Positions 46,959-56,478 of a stretch of DNA of 64,000 bases are shown one piece after another (the first letter of the stretch is position 1; each line of letters opens with the position of its first letter). The notes beneath the pieces are model-generated. The model did no database searches. It saw only the letters and a program-made list of their open reading frames with translations, and had not been told where the DNA came from. The DNA comes from Nocardia brasiliensis (GTDB taxonomy: Bacteria; Actinomycetota; Actinomycetes; Mycobacteriales; Mycobacteriaceae), in contig NZ_CP046171.1 of NCBI RefSeq assembly GCF_011801125.1, positions 5,394,001 to 5,458,000 on the forward strand. Reading direction: 5' to 3'. The translations under genes and the position numbers were made by a program.

Positions 46959-49217
46959 GTGCGTATCGGACCACGGTTATCCGGCCTGCTGGCGTTTGTC
47001 GTCCTACTCCTGATCGCCTGCGCGACCGTGTGGGAGCAACAGCCACACGGGCATCGCGACGAGTCCGCGTCCGCCGAGACCTTCAGCGCCGCACGGGCGA
47101 TGCGGATCATCGAGGAGATCGCGCGGCGGCCGCACCCGGTCGGCACGCCCGAACACGACCGGGTCCGCGACCATCTGGTCGGCGAGCTGCGCGCCCTCGG
47201 GCTGGACACCGAGATCCAGGAAGGCGTCGGCCGCTACCCGTCCGGGCTCTCGCGGGATGTGCTCGGCATGGGGCACGTCGCCAACATCATCGCCCGGCTG
47301 CCCGGCACGAACTCGACGGGCACGATTTTCCTTACCGCACACTATGATTCGGTCGTCTCCGGACCGGGCGCGAACGACGACGGCTCGGGCGTCGCGGCGA
47401 TCATGGAGACCGTACGCGCCCTGCGGGCCTCGGGCACCACGGTGCGCAACGACGTGGTCGTGCTGCTGACCGACGCCGAGGAGCAGGGACTGCTCGGCGC
47501 GGAGGCCTTCGTCGCCGCGGGGATGGACGGCCGCAAGACCGGCGTGGTCGTCAACAACGAGGCCCGCGGCGCGGGCGGCCCGGTGCTGCTGTGGCGGGTC
47601 ACCCACCCCGACGGCGCGTTGGTGCGGGCCGTCGCCGACGCCGCACCGCACCCCAACACCGACTCGCTGACCACCGCCCTGGCCGGCACCCAGACGAGCA
47701 GCAACACCGACTTCGCCGCGTTCGAGCCGGGCGGGCTGCGGGTGCTCGACTGGGCCTATGCCGGGCGTAGTGCGTACTATCACAACCGATTCGACGATCC
47801 CGCCCATGTGGACCGGGCGACGTTGCAGCAGATGGGTGACAACAATCTGGCCCTGGTCCGGGAACTCGGCGACGACGATCTCACCGTTGCCGACGACGAT
47901 GTCGATCGCGCGTACTTCCAACTACCCTTCGGCGTGCTGATCGTGCTGCCGCTCTGGGTGATGATCGCCCTCGCGGTGGCCACCGTGCTGGTGGTGGCGC
48001 TGGTGGTGCGGCGGTTCCTGCGCGCGGGCGAGACCAGCCTCGGGCGCGTGATCGTTTCCGGCGCAACGGCATTGCTCACCGCGCCGATCGCCGCCGGCGC
48101 GGTGTACGGCACCTGGGAGCTGGTGAAGTTCATCCGGCCCGAATATCGCCCGCTCTTCGTCGACCCGTACCGCCCCGAATTCTTCTACGTCGCCATGCTC
48201 ACCGCATCCGCCGCGGCACTGCTCGCCTGGTTCGCGCTCGCACGGCGGCTCTTCGGCGCCGCCGCCGCGGCGGCGGGACTTCTGAGCTGCCTCACGCTGC
48301 TCGGCGTCGCGCTCACCGCGCTCGCGCCCGGCACGGGCCATCTGCTGGTGGTGCCGACCTTCGCGGCCGCCGTTGGCGTGCGGATCACCTTCCTGGTGCC
48401 CGAGCGGTGGCAGCCTGCCGTGCTCACCGTTTTCCTGATACCGGCGGCGATCTTCCTCGGCAGCGCCACCTGGCCCGCGCTGCAGACCGGCATCCCCACC
48501 GCCCCGTTCCTGGTCGCGCCCGCCGTCGCGCTCGTCGGCGGACTGCTGCTGCTCACCCTCACGAAAACCTGGCCGGCACGCCATGGCTGGACGATCCCGA
48601 CCGCCGCCGTACTGCTCACCGTCGCGCTCGCCGCGACCGGCCTGGCGGTCGACCGGTTCGACGAACAACACCCGCTCACCTCGCAACTGGTCTACGCCCT
48701 CGACGCCGAGCACAATGCGGCGCGCTGGATTTCCCGCGAGGCACCCGATCGCTGGACCCGCGACCTGGTCGGCACCGCAGCCCTCGACCCTCGGTTCGCC
48801 GAGCTGTGGCCGACCACCGGCGCGAGCGGCATCGCCCCCGCCGCGCGCCTGCTCCCTCCGGTCGCCGAGATCCTCGCCGACACCACGACCGCGGAGCAAC
48901 GCAGCGTCACACTGCGGTTGCGCTCCCAGCGCGACGCGACCGGCATCTCCCTGCGCTACGCGACCGCCCCGCTGTCCCTGCGCGTCGCGGGCCGCGAAGT
49001 ACCCGAGCCCCCGAAGAAGGGCATCCACTTCAACGCGCCCCCGCGCGACGGAATCGAGGTCGAAATCACCGCCCCCGCAGGCCCACTCCCCCTTGACCTC
49101 ATCGATTTCACCTACCTCCCCGACTCCCAACTCCCCGTACTCCCCCCGGTCCCCGACGACATCTACTTCCGCCAAGACAGCACCACCGCCGTCTTCACGT
49201 CCATCCCCGGCCTCTGA
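46959..49217 (+). CDS. membrane-bound M28-family metallopeptidase
   Basis: A 752-residue protein combining an N-terminal signal anchor (residues 7-24), an exported M28 zinc-aminopeptidase domain and a multispanning C-terminal half. Zinc-binding blocks are FLTAHYDSV (about 127-135), NDDGSG (about 141-146), and TDAEEQGLLG (about 171-180), plus a YYHNRFDD block near 285 that supplies the last histidine. From about 310 eight to nine transmembrane helices follow, then a soluble C-terminal domain of about 180 residues. This layout resembles the yeast vacuolar membrane protease Pff1 and ER M28 proteases and is found in actinobacteria. The ATG/GTG at 46959 is chosen at the signal anchor. It likely trims peptides at the cell surface. 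Confidence 0.9.
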   Translation: MRIGPRLSGLLAFVVLLLIACATVWEQQPHGHRDESASAETFSAARAMRIIEEIARRPHPVGTPEHDRVRDHLVGELRALGLDTEIQEGVGRYPSGLSRDVLGMGHVANIIARLPGTNSTGTIFLTAHYDSVVSGPGANDDGSGVAAIMETVRALRASGTTVRNDVVVLLTDAEEQGLLGAEAFVAAGMDGRKTGVVVNNEARGAGGPVLLWRVTHPDGALVRAVADAAPHPNTDSLTTALAGTQTSSNTDFAAFEPGGLRVLDWAYAGRSAYYHNRFDDPAHVDRATLQQMGDNNLALVRELGDDDLTVADDDVDRAYFQLPFGVLIVLPLWVMIALAVATVLVVALVVRRFLRAGETSLGRVIVSGATALLTAPIAAGAVYGTWELVKFIRPEYRPLFVDPYRPEFFYVAMLTASAAALLAWFALARRLFGAAAAAAGLLSCLTLLGVALTALAPGTGHLLVVPTFAAAVGVRITFLVPERWQPAVLTVFLIPAAIFLGSATWPALQTGIPTAPFLVAPAVALVGGLLLLTLTKTWPARHGWTIPTAAVLLTVALAATGLAVDRFDEQHPLTSQLVYALDAEHNAARWISREAPDRWTRDLVGTAALDPRFAELWPTTGASGIAPAARLLPPVAEILADTTTAEQRSVTLRLRSQRDATGISLRYATAPLSLRVAGREVPEPPKKGIHFNAPPRDGIEVEITAPAGPLPLDLIDFTYLPDSQLPVLPPVPDDIYFRQDSTTAVFTSIPGL

Positions 49218-49230
49218 GCGGATCGGCTGC

Positions 49231-49380
49231 TTCCGGGATCCACCCCGGATCTCGGAAGCAACGGTGACTCTTCGGATCCGCACCCGCCCTTCGGGTCCGC
49301 ACTGATTTCCTAGAGCCGCGCACGCTCTCGGGATCCATGCCAGTTCTCCGGAGCTGCAACGGTTTCGGGTCCGCACCGCC
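49231..49380. repeat. imperfect short repeats downstream of the peptidase gene
   Basis: Five imperfect copies of a 13-16 base unit with the core TTCGGGATCCGCAC lie near 49231, 49271, 49290, 49327 and 49364, spaced about 19-40 bases apart. Frequent differences are A/T after the GGG and GC/AT before CAC. The unit contains a near-palindromic GGATCC core. No gene covers this stretch. Confidence 0.6.
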
Positions 49381-49466
49381 GTTGGGGCGCAAATCCCTGG
49401 AAGAGGTACGGCTCACCACGCGAGGTGGCGCGCATCGGTCAACGGGCGACCGGGGTGGCGGGATGG

Positions 49467-51614
49467 CTAGGGAGTGGGGAGATTTGGGAGGAGGGCTGCG
49501 AGGACGGACCTGGCTCGAGTGCAGGCGGTGGCGTGGTCGACCCCGCGCGATTGGTCTTCACCGACTTGAATCGCGACGGTCTCGTTGCGGCCGAGGTCTG
49601 CGGAGCGATGGATGTAGCGCACTTCGCATTCGAATCTGTGCGGCAACGAGGTGGACGAGGTGGGTTCGCCGATGGACTCGCCCGCACGCACCTCGTAGGC
49701 GCGGCGGGTGTCGACTTCGAACGGGATCAGGCTCGGGGCGACTATCGGAAGGTCCGGATCGAGCCCCTGCCCCAAGGTGACCTGCAGCGAGGTTTGATTG
49801 CCCGAGTGGCGGCACACGTGCACCCCGTTCTTCATCGACCGGTTGCGTTCATCACCGACCGCGCGGCGGATCACCGCTCGATCCACCAGTGTGCAGGGAT
49901 CCACGTCGATCAACGACCCAGCAACGACCGACACCAGGGATGTGCTGTCGGCAAGCCGCGCCAGCACGCGCGGGACGAGCTCGGTGGCGATCTCGCAATC
50001 GCGGCCGTTGGGCAGCGTGCCCACTTCGATCTCGATCCCGTTGCCTTCGGTGGTCGCGACCTGGCGCACACAGCCACCACCCCGATCCGGCTCCAGCATG
50101 GTGAGCCCGAACGACGTTTCGCCGACGACTGTGGCGGGGGCGTCGAAGTAGGTCCAGCCCGCCCGCACCGAAACTGTCGGGGAATCGGTGTCGTACTTCG
50201 CGGTCAGCCGCTGGTGCCGCACACACTCACCCCATCGTTGCGGCTCGGGAGCAGGACCGGGACCGATCACGTCGAGGGCCCCCTGATCGAGCAGGGTGCA
50301 GGGATCGATCGAGCGCAGCGTTTCCGCATCGACCGCGAGCGTCCCCTCCGTCGACGAACCACCTTGCCGCACTACAAGAACAGCCCCCACAACAACCAGA
50401 ACAACCGCCCCGAGCATCGCACCGACCACAACGGCGACCTTGCCACGCGAACGAGCTGCCCCACCCGGTACACCAGTCGACACCGTCCCCCCAGCGGCCG
50501 CACCGGAGCTCCCTCCACCGAGTCGAGAACCACCGGATTCTCGACCGCCCCGCACCGGCCCGCGCATGGCCTGCCCACCCAACCCGACCACACCGGATTC
50601 GCCCCGGCCCCGCCCGACCGCCACGCCCGAATCCTGTTCAGGCAGCGGCCCACCCGAGTGCCGCACCACATCAGCGCCGCCACTCGATGTCGACTCGAGC
50701 GACGGTGCACCCGCGCGCTCGACCACATCGGCGACACCACCGAGTGCCGACTCAGGCAACGGCCCACCTGGGCGCTGCACCACCTCGGGAACACCACCGA
50801 ACGGCGACTCGGGCAGCGGCCCACTCGCGCGCTGCGGCACATCAGCGGCACCGGGGAGTGATGGTTCGGGGTGCAGGGTGGGGCCCGCGCTCGCGCATGC
50901 TCGGTGCCGGTCGGCCTGCCATCGACCGACCCTGGCGATGATGAGGCCGAGGGTGGTCGCCGCGACGGCGAACAGCAGCCAGCTGATCGCCTCGAACAGC
51001 GCGGCCGCGGCTGCGGGGCCGGGGTCAGGGGAGAGCACGGTGAGCAGTCGAATGACGATGGTTACGCCGAGCATGAGCTGACCGCCGAGCAGCGCGAGCC
51101 ACCACAGCACGACCAGCGGCGTCGTGGCGTTCGCGGTCAGTCGCGCGGCACGCGGCGCGGTGCCGGGGTCGCTGGCGCGCACCACGTCGTCGACGAGCAC
51201 CGGCGGGAACCACAGCGAGACGACCGGCACGAACCAGCCGCCGATCACCCATCCGCGTGCCAAACGATGTCTTGTCGCACAACCGAGTTCGGCGTTGCCG
51301 CGCGCTCGCCACAGCCACGCGATCACGGCGGACAACGTGAACACGGTGGCCAATGCGGCCACCGGTAGCGAGACCACGAACCAGGTGTCGAGCTCTTCGC
51401 TGCGACGCAGCAGCTCCGATCGGTCGACCACACCGGCGGCATACTCGTCGAGCAGCACATAGTTTCGCCAGTTCGCGACCCAGAACACCGCGCGCACAAC
51501 CATATTCACGATCAGTGCGACAATCGCGACGGCACCTAGCGTGTCGAGCGACCGATAGTGCCGCATCCCCACCCCATACGCCACAGCCTCAAAATCCTCT
51601 CCGGCCTCGAGCAT
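49467..51614 (-). CDS. DUF4328 membrane protein with repeat linker and duplicated DUF3558-like lobes
   Basis: A 715-residue protein of composite architecture. Residues about 20-230 are a DUF4328 membrane domain (five to six helices, with RGWVIGGWFVPVVSLWFPP). Residues about 245-330 contain four imperfect repeats of about 19 residues built on QRxxGPLPESxxGGVxxVV. A Gly/Arg-rich stretch is followed by another transmembrane helix (VAVVVGAMLGAVVLVVVGAV at about 395). The outer part has two similar lobes, each beginning with a DPCTLxD motif (IDPCTLLDQGALDVIG and VDPCTLVDRAVIRRAVG) and containing paired cysteines, as in DUF3558 lipoproteins. Function unknown; an envelope sensor or binding role is a guess. 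Start ATG at 51614; the ATG at 51566 is an alternative. Confidence 0.78.
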   Translation of the reverse strand: MLEAGEDFEAVAYGVGMRHYRSLDTLGAVAIVALIVNMVVRAVFWVANWRNYVLLDEYAAGVVDRSELLRRSEELDTWFVVSLPVAALATVFTLSAVIAWLWRARGNAELGCATRHRLARGWVIGGWFVPVVSLWFPPVLVDDVVRASDPGTAPRAARLTANATTPLVVLWWLALLGGQLMLGVTIVIRLLTVLSPDPGPAAAAALFEAISWLLFAVAATTLGLIIARVGRWQADRHRACASAGPTLHPEPSLPGAADVPQRASGPLPESPFGGVPEVVQRPGGPLPESALGGVADVVERAGAPSLESTSSGGADVVRHSGGPLPEQDSGVAVGRGRGESGVVGLGGQAMRGPVRGGRESGGSRLGGGSSGAAAGGTVSTGVPGGAARSRGKVAVVVGAMLGAVVLVVVGAVLVVRQGGSSTEGTLAVDAETLRSIDPCTLLDQGALDVIGPGPAPEPQRWGECVRHQRLTAKYDTDSPTVSVRAGWTYFDAPATVVGETSFGLTMLEPDRGGGCVRQVATTEGNGIEIEVGTLPNGRDCEIATELVPRVLARLADSTSLVSVVAGSLIDVDPCTLVDRAVIRRAVGDERNRSMKNGVHVCRHSGNQTSLQVTLGQGLDPDLPIVAPSLIPFEVDTRRAYEVRAGESIGEPTSSTSLPHRFECEVRYIHRSADLGRNETVAIQVGEDQSRGVDHATACTRARSVLAALLPNLPTP

Positions 51615-51815
51615 GCAGAACCTCGCAGGCTAGGGCCCCGCCCCCACCTGCGACAGCCCCCTATTCCTTGGGCCGGCACGCCAACGACAATCACCGCACC
51701 GCGGCAGACACGCCCGCTCAGTCACCGAAATAGAGCCGGTCCAGATCGATCAGCTGAATATCCCCGCTCGCGCTCGGCAATTCGAATCAGTTCCGAGGTG
51801 AAACTCCCTAGGTCG

Positions 51816-52655
51816 TCAGTCCTCGCTGAGGTCCTCGGTGTCGAAGGCGGTCTGGGCCAGTTCGGATTTGACTACGGCGAAGGCGGTGGACTGGTTGTAG
51901 CCGCGGCGGGCGAGCATGCCGACCAGGCGGCGGAGCGCCTTTTCGCGGTCAAGGGCGGCGGGGAGGGTGCGGAGTTTGCGGCGGACGAGGTCGCGGGCGC
52001 GAGACTCCTCGTCGTCGTCGGTGATGGCGTCCAGCGCGGGGGCGGCGTCGGCCGGGTCCACCCCTTTGCGCCGAAGTTCTTGGGCGAGTGCCTGTTTGCC
52101 CTTGCCGGAGAAGGTGTGCCGGGAGTGGACCCACTGCTCGGCGAAGGCCGCGTCGTCGATGAGGCCGACCTCGGTGAGGCGGTCCAGCGCGCGCTCGGTG
52201 ACCTCGCCGGTGTAGCCCTTCGCCGCCAGACGCTGGGCGAGTTCGGCGCGGCTGCGGGCGCGGACGGCGAGCAGGCGAAGACACGCCTCTTTCGCCTGCT
52301 CGACCGTCCCGCCTGGCGGAGTCTGCTCCGTGGAGCGCGCACCCCGCTCGGATCCGGCCGCCACCGGATCCGCCCATCGGCTTTCGGTACGTTCGGAATC
52401 AGCCGAGTGGGAGTCTGTGAGCGAGAACGCCTTCCGGCGTCCACGACGGGACGAGCCCGCGCGGGACCCAGTCGAACGCGCCCGCTGCGGATCGGGCGCG
52501 CTCGACCGAGTTCCCATGGTGTCCTGTACGGCCGAACCACCTTCGGCCGACGGGACTCGTCCGGGTTCCTGTCCGCCGAGCCGAGATCCGACCGGATCGG
52601 TGGCGGCACCAGAGGCAGACAGGAGTTCTTGGAGCCGGCGCCGCATCTCCTGCAC
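51816..52655 (-). CDS. recX: RecA regulator RecX
   Basis: RecX binds and inhibits RecA filaments. The conserved part, about 160 residues at the C-terminus, has the three-helix RecX repeats (EACLRLLAVRARSRAELAQRL, LTEVGLIDDAAFAEQWVHSR, ALAQELRRKGVDPADAAPAL and LRRLVGMLARRGYNQSTAFAV). The N-terminal about 110 residues are Ser/Arg/Pro-rich and probably disordered, making the protein 279 residues instead of about 170 in M. tuberculosis. The start is uncertain: the ATG at 52655 is used but a start nearer GTVEQAKEA would fit the family. It follows recA by 67 bases on the same strand and should be co-induced. Confidence 0.9.
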   Translation of the reverse strand: MQEMRRRLQELLSASGAATDPVGSRLGGQEPGRVPSAEGGSAVQDTMGTRSSAPDPQRARSTGSRAGSSRRGRRKAFSLTDSHSADSERTESRWADPVAAGSERGARSTEQTPPGGTVEQAKEACLRLLAVRARSRAELAQRLAAKGYTGEVTERALDRLTEVGLIDDAAFAEQWVHSRHTFSGKGKQALAQELRRKGVDPADAAPALDAITDDDEESRARDLVRRKLRTLPAALDREKALRRLVGMLARRGYNQSTAFAVVKSELAQTAFDTEDLSED

Positions 52656-52722
52656 CGGTTCGGACCGCGACTCATCGGGCGCGGTCCGGCGCGGCTGGGG
52701 CGAGCGCCGGCTGTTCAGCGGA

Positions 52723-53760
52723 TCAGAAATCGGCGGGCACCTCGGCGGGCGCGCTCACATCGGCGCCGATGCCGAGCTTCTCCTTGATCTTCTTCTCGAT
52801 CTCATCCCGCACATCGGTGTTCTCCAGCAGGAACTTGCGGGCGTTCTCCTTGCCCTGGCCGAGCTGGTCGCCCTCGTAGGTGTACCAGGAGCCGGACTTG
52901 CGCACGAAGCCGTGCTCGACGCCCATGTCGATGAGCGAGCCCTCCTTGGAGATGCCCTGGCCGTAGAGGATGTCGAACTCGGCCTGCTTGAACGGCGGGC
53001 TGACCTTGTTCTTCACGACCTTGACCCGGGTGCGGTTGCCGACCGCGTCGGTGCCGTCCTTCAGCGTCTCGATGCGGCGCACGTCCAGGCGGACCGAGGC
53101 GTAGAACTTCAACGCCTTACCACCCGTGGTGGTCTCGGGCGAGCCGAACATCACGCCGATCTTCTCGCGCAGCTGGTTGATGAAGATCGCGGTGGTGTTG
53201 GAGTTGCTGAGCGCACCGGTCATCTTGCGCAGCGCCTGGCTCATCAGGCGGGCCTGCAGGCCGACGTGGCTGTCGCCCATCTCGCCCTCGATCTCGGCGC
53301 GCGGCACCAGCGCGGCCACCGAGTCGATGACGATGATGTCGATCGCGCCGGAGCGCACCAGCATGTCGGCGATCTCCAACGCCTGCTCACCGGTGTCCGG
53401 CTGCGAGACCAGCAACGCGTCGGTGTCGACACCCAGCTTCTTCGCGTATTCCGGGTCGAGCGCGTGCTCGGCGTCGATGAAGGCCGCGATGCCGCCCTGC
53501 GCCTGCGCGTTGGCCACCGCGTGCAGCGCCACCGTGGTCTTACCCGAGGATTCCGGACCGTAGACCTCGATGATGCGGCCGCGCGGCAAACCGCCGATGC
53601 CGAGCGCGACGTCCAGCGAGATGGAGCCGGTGGGGATCACCGCGAGCGGCTGACGCACCTCTTCGCCGAGGCGCATGACCGCACCCTTGCCGAAGCTCTT
53701 CTCGACCTGGGCCAGTGCGAGTTCGAGGGCTTTGTCGCGGTCGTACGCCTGTGGTGCCAT
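52723..53760 (-). CDS. recA: recombinase RecA
   Basis: RecA performs strand exchange and triggers LexA autocleavage. The 345-residue protein has Walker [10 protein letters not shown] at about 66-74, the [20 protein letters not shown] loop-1 region, [20 protein letters not shown], and the [17 protein letters not shown] block. There is no intein, unlike the recA of M. tuberculosis. Start ATG at 53760, preceded by AAAAGGGGATCAGG. An SOS box lies 91 bases upstream. recX follows. Confidence 0.98.
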   Translation of the reverse strand: MAPQAYDRDKALELALAQVEKSFGKGAVMRLGEEVRQPLAVIPTGSISLDVALGIGGLPRGRIIEVYGPESSGKTTVALHAVANAQAQGGIAAFIDAEHALDPEYAKKLGVDTDALLVSQPDTGEQALEIADMLVRSGAIDIIVIDSVAALVPRAEIEGEMGDSHVGLQARLMSQALRKMTGALSNSNTTAIFINQLREKIGVMFGSPETTTGGKALKFYASVRLDVRRIETLKDGTDAVGNRTRVKVVKNKVSPPFKQAEFDILYGQGISKEGSLIDMGVEHGFVRKSGSWYTYEGDQLGQGKENARKFLLENTDVRDEIEKKIKEKLGIGADVSAPAEVPADF

Positions 53761-53850
53761 GTCCTGATCCCCTTTTCGACGGGTAACTCTCTGCTGTGGT
53801 TGGCGCCAACATTAGAGGGCGGCACCGACAAGTTCTGGCGCCAAGATTAG

Positions 53851-53866
53851 ACGAACAGATGTTCGA
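53851..53866. promoter_or_regulatory. LexA (SOS) box upstream of recA
   Basis: ACGAACAGATGTTCGA matches TCGAAC-N4-GTTCGA at 11 of 12 specified positions and shares its AGAT centre with the lexA box at 9180. It lies 91 bases before recA, consistent with LexA control of recA-recX. Confidence 0.92.
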
Positions 53867-54040
53867 GTCAAGCGACGCGCCCGACAACACGCGAACGGAG
53901 TTCTGTTCCGCCGCTCCGGGCATTCGAGCCGGACGCACGCGTTACCGCCGCGACACAGGCGGCCGACGGTATGTGGCCGAGCCAGTCGGCCCGCACCCGG
54001 CTGGTTACCCATGCGCAACCGAAATCGGTGGGCGACCAGA

Positions 54041-54285
54041 TCAAAGGCTGTAAGCAACCCGATCGCTGTCGAGCAGCGTCTGGGCCTGCTTCAGGACGCG
54101 CAGCGCTGGCGTGACCTCCAGGTCGGTGATACCTGCCAGCGCGCCGAGCCGCTCGGTGACGTAGCGGTAGAGGTGGGGCGTGTCACGGCACAGGATGGAC
54201 GCGAACAGATTGGTCGGCCCGGTGGTCGCGGCCACGAAGGCGACCTCGGGATGCTCGGTGAACAGGTGAGCGAAGCGCGGCCCTT
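54041..54285 (-). pseudogene. truncated Lrp/AsnC-family regulator, ligand domain only
   Basis: From about 54285 the minus strand encodes FAHLFTEHPEVAFVAATTGP, then NLFASILCRDTPHLYRYVTE and RLGALAGITDLEVTPALRVL, which is the RAM/AsnC ligand domain of an Lrp-type regulator, ending at a TGA. The N-terminal helix-turn-helix is absent, and the in-frame sequence upstream is Arg/Thr-rich and overlaps the terminator of the next gene. The gene has lost at least its first 70 or so codons and cannot bind DNA by itself. Confidence 0.75.
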
Positions 54286-54407
54286 CCTCGTCGGCGCCGC
54301 GATGGGTCGCCGATTCCTCGACGACCTCGCCTGTTCCATCGCGCACGACCCGCGGGGGCGACCGCCGTCCCGGCGCGAGAAACGTTGCCCGCCTGAGGAT
54401 TTCCCGG

Positions 54408-54437
54408 GTGTCCCCGTCCCGGCCGGGACGGGGACAC
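54408..54437 (-). terminator. 30-base perfect palindrome, terminator of the DUF1348 gene
   Basis: Fifteen-base arms beginning GTGTCCCCGTCCCGG meet without a loop, 7 bases beyond the stop of the minus-strand DUF1348 gene. Likely its terminator; it also marks the break of the Lrp relic. Confidence 0.85.
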
Positions 54438-54443
54438 ACCGCG

Positions 54444-54893
54444 TCAGCGCTGCGGAAGCACCGAGGTGTCGCCGTCGGGGCGCGGACCGTGGATGCGGCG
54501 TTCGGTCTCGTCGATGGCGACATCGTTGATGCTGGCCTCGCGCCGCGACATCAGTCCGTCCGGCGCGAACTCCCACTGTTCGTTGCCGTAACTGCGCCAC
54601 CACTGGCCGGATTCGTCGTGCCACTCGTATTGGAAGCGCACCGCGATGCGGTTGCCTTCGAACGCCCAGAGGTCCTTGCGCAGGGCGTAGCCGTTCTCCA
54701 CCGACCACTTGCGGGTGAGGAATTCGACGATGGCGGCCCGGCCGGTGAAGAACTCGTCGCGGTTGCGCCATACCGAATCCGCGGTGTAGGCCGCGGCGAC
54801 CCGCTCCGGATCGCGGGTGTTCCAAGCGTGCTCGGCGGCAAGCACCTTCGCCGTGGCGGACGCGAGATCGAAGGGAGGCAGCGGAGGTCGCAT
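54444..54893 (-). CDS. DUF1348 (NTF2-like) protein
   Basis: A 149-residue cytoplasmic protein of the SnoaL/NTF2-like DUF1348 family. It contains [58 protein letters not shown] and the [20 protein letters not shown] block, all characteristic. Members are close to fully conserved across bacteria and fungi but have no proven role. The ATG at 54893 is chosen because the family starts there; upstream codons overlap the next gene's end. It lies 14 bases after the split-barrel gene and probably shares its transcript, with the VOC gene first. Confidence 0.92.
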   Translation of the reverse strand: MRPPLPPFDLASATAKVLAAEHAWNTRDPERVAAAYTADSVWRNRDEFFTGRAAIVEFLTRKWSVENGYALRKDLWAFEGNRIAVRFQYEWHDESGQWWRSYGNEQWEFAPDGLMSRREASINDVAIDETERRIHGPRPDGDTSVLPQR

Positions 54894-54907
54894 GAGCGTT
54901 TCCTTTC

Positions 54908-55789
54908 TCAGGGGTTGGCCGGGGACAGTTCGGGTGCGCTCCACCGCAGCGGGCCGACCGGATGATCGACCACCTCGGTGATGGTGAAATCGATCGAGCA
55001 TTGCGCCCCGACCGCGAAAGTCTCCGGTTCCCAGACCAATTCGGCGGTGCCGGTGAGCTGGAGCGCGCCGCCGGTGGCCCAGTTCGGGACGAGCAGCCCG
55101 CAGCGCGGGTTGACCTCGATATTGCCGAGGGTCATGAACATCGAGTTGCCGCGATAGTCGGGCCAGCGCAGCCTGGTCGGGGAAAGCACCTCGAGGAAGC
55201 CGGGATTGCCGCCGCGATGCGAGGCGTCGGCGTTCCCGTCGGCGTCGGCGGTGGCGGTGAAGAACGCGTCGGCCGCCGCGATCGCCGCCTGCTGCCCCGC
55301 GTCGAGCTCGGTGCCGCGGCGCGGCGACTGCGCCACGTCCGGCTGATAGGACTCGACCTGCCTGCGGGAGATGTACTTCGGGCAGTTCGAGTAGACCTGG
55401 TCGGTCACCACGCGCAGGCCGGCGCCGTCGGGGGTGGCGGTGCCGTTCACCCGCATCCGCCTGCGCCGCTGCGGTTGCAGGGCGATCATGCCGATCCGCG
55501 CGGTGCCGCGCACCGTGTCCCGCAACGGATCTCCGGCGACCGGACGGGCGTCGACGGCGAGGGTGCCCGCGTCGACGGCATGGACGAAACCCGGCGGGCC
55601 GACCAGTTCACTGGCCCACAGCCTGCCCGCGGCGTCCGCGGCGGCGATCACCAGCATGGGCTGCTCGGCGAGGAACGCCGCGGCGACGGCCGGGATATCG
55701 GCGCGGATCATCCGGCCGACCCGCCCCGCGGTCTCGGCCTGACCCATCCGCTGTTGCACGGCCAGCTCACCGGAATGGAAGGGCGCCAT
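54908..55789 (-). CDS. pyridoxamine 5'-phosphate oxidase-family flavin protein
   Basis: A 293-residue split-barrel protein with the FMN-binding fold duplicated: a first half with [36 protein letters not shown] and [19 protein letters not shown], and a second half with [20 protein letters not shown] and [20 protein letters not shown]. This arrangement is found in a family of large pyridoxamine-phosphate-oxidase-like proteins often linked to iron-siderophore or cofactor reduction; substrate unknown. The ATG at 55789 (MAPFHSGE) starts the conserved block; the upstream ATG at 55843 adds only 18 weak residues. Second gene of the VOC/split-barrel/DUF1348 set. Confidence 0.85.
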   Translation of the reverse strand: MAPFHSGELAVQQRMGQAETAGRVGRMIRADIPAVAAAFLAEQPMLVIAAADAAGRLWASELVGPPGFVHAVDAGTLAVDARPVAGDPLRDTVRGTARIGMIALQPQRRRRMRVNGTATPDGAGLRVVTDQVYSNCPKYISRRQVESYQPDVAQSPRRGTELDAGQQAAIAAADAFFTATADADGNADASHRGGNPGFLEVLSPTRLRWPDYRGNSMFMTLGNIEVNPRCGLLVPNWATGGALQLTGTAELVWEPETFAVGAQCSIDFTITEVVDHPVGPLRWSAPELSPANP

Positions 55790-55862
55790 CGCGCTTACTC
55801 CTGTCACGAGGGGTGTCGCGGCGAGCGCCAACGCCCGCCGCAACGTTCAACCGAGCTGCGAC

Positions 55863-56324
55863 TCAGAAGAATCCACAGGTAGGGGCGGAACCGGTGGGCG
55901 CGGGCGCGCACTCGGCGCCCGCCGCCGCGTAGACCTCGAGCCGGATGCCGTCGGGATCGGTGAAGAAGATGCCACCCGAGCTCGCGCCCTCACTGTGTGC
56001 GACGACGCCGTCGTAGGCGAACGAGACCGATCGCGCACGCAGCGCCGCCTCGACCGCTCGCACCTGATCCATGGTGTCCACCTGGAACGAAAGGTGGTGC
56101 AGGCCGGGCGTTTCGGTCGCGAACTCGCCGGTGCTCTGCTCCCACAGGGTCAGCGTGATCTTGCCGTCGAGCCCGAGGTACGCCCACTTCCGATCGTCGT
56201 CGGTGCTCGCGGCGACCTGCTCGAAACCCAGTGCGCTGCGATAGAAGTCGACCGAACGTGCCAGATCGGCGACGTTGAGCCCGATGTGCCCGGTGACGAG
56301 CGGGGGCGCGGCGACTGCGGTCAT
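55863..56324 (-). CDS. VOC-family (glyoxalase/bleomycin resistance) protein
   Basis: A 153-residue vicinal-oxygen-chelate fold protein. It has paired beta-alpha-beta-beta-beta units: HIGLNVADLARSVDFYRSAL with metal-ligand His13, ITLTLWEQ with a candidate Glu, LHHLSFQVDTMDQVRAVEAA with His76-77, and FFTDPDGIRLEVYA with the terminal Glu. The set H, E, H, E suits a metal enzyme such as a lyase or dioxygenase, or a resistance protein. The Cys-containing tail (ECAPAPTGSAPTCGFF) is unusual. It is divergent from the CGNR regulator, with an inverted repeat between them, and probably leads the three-gene minus-strand operon. Confidence 0.88.
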   Translation of the reverse strand: MTAVAAPPLVTGHIGLNVADLARSVDFYRSALGFEQVAASTDDDRKWAYLGLDGKITLTLWEQSTGEFATETPGLHHLSFQVDTMDQVRAVEAALRARSVSFAYDGVVAHSEGASSGGIFFTDPDGIRLEVYAAAGAECAPAPTGSAPTCGFF

Positions 56325-56335
56325 GTTTTCCTCCT

Positions 56336-56374
56336 CTAACCGGTCAAACCGTCTTAATCAGTTTGACTGGTTAG
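56336..56374. promoter_or_regulatory. inverted-repeat operator between the VOC gene and the CGNR regulator
   Basis: CTAACCGGTCAAAC and GTTTGACTGGTTAG form 14-base arms with one mismatch and an 11-base spacer, starting 12 bases before the VOC start codon. The sequence TAAGACNGTT occurs across this repeat (56347-56356, minus strand) and again at 56419-56428, closer to the CGNR gene. A regulator such as the CGNR protein is the obvious candidate to bind here. Confidence 0.7.
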
Positions 56375-56478
56375 AAGATAGCCATGGGCGGACGCCGGAG
56401 TCAACCGGTAAAATCAAATAAGACAGTTAGAACCGAGCTGATGCTCCAGCCCACCGCAGGAGATGGATACCCTCAGTC

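Noticed and set aside
49425..50861. A 478-codon plus-strand frame opposite the DUF4328 gene
   Set aside because: Composition changes to His/Thr/Arg low-complexity and mirrors the repeats of the minus-strand gene; no start signal.
54408..54437. Perfect palindrome considered as a recombination or attachment site
   Set aside because: It lies directly behind a stop codon and fits a terminator; no integrase or tRNA is near.
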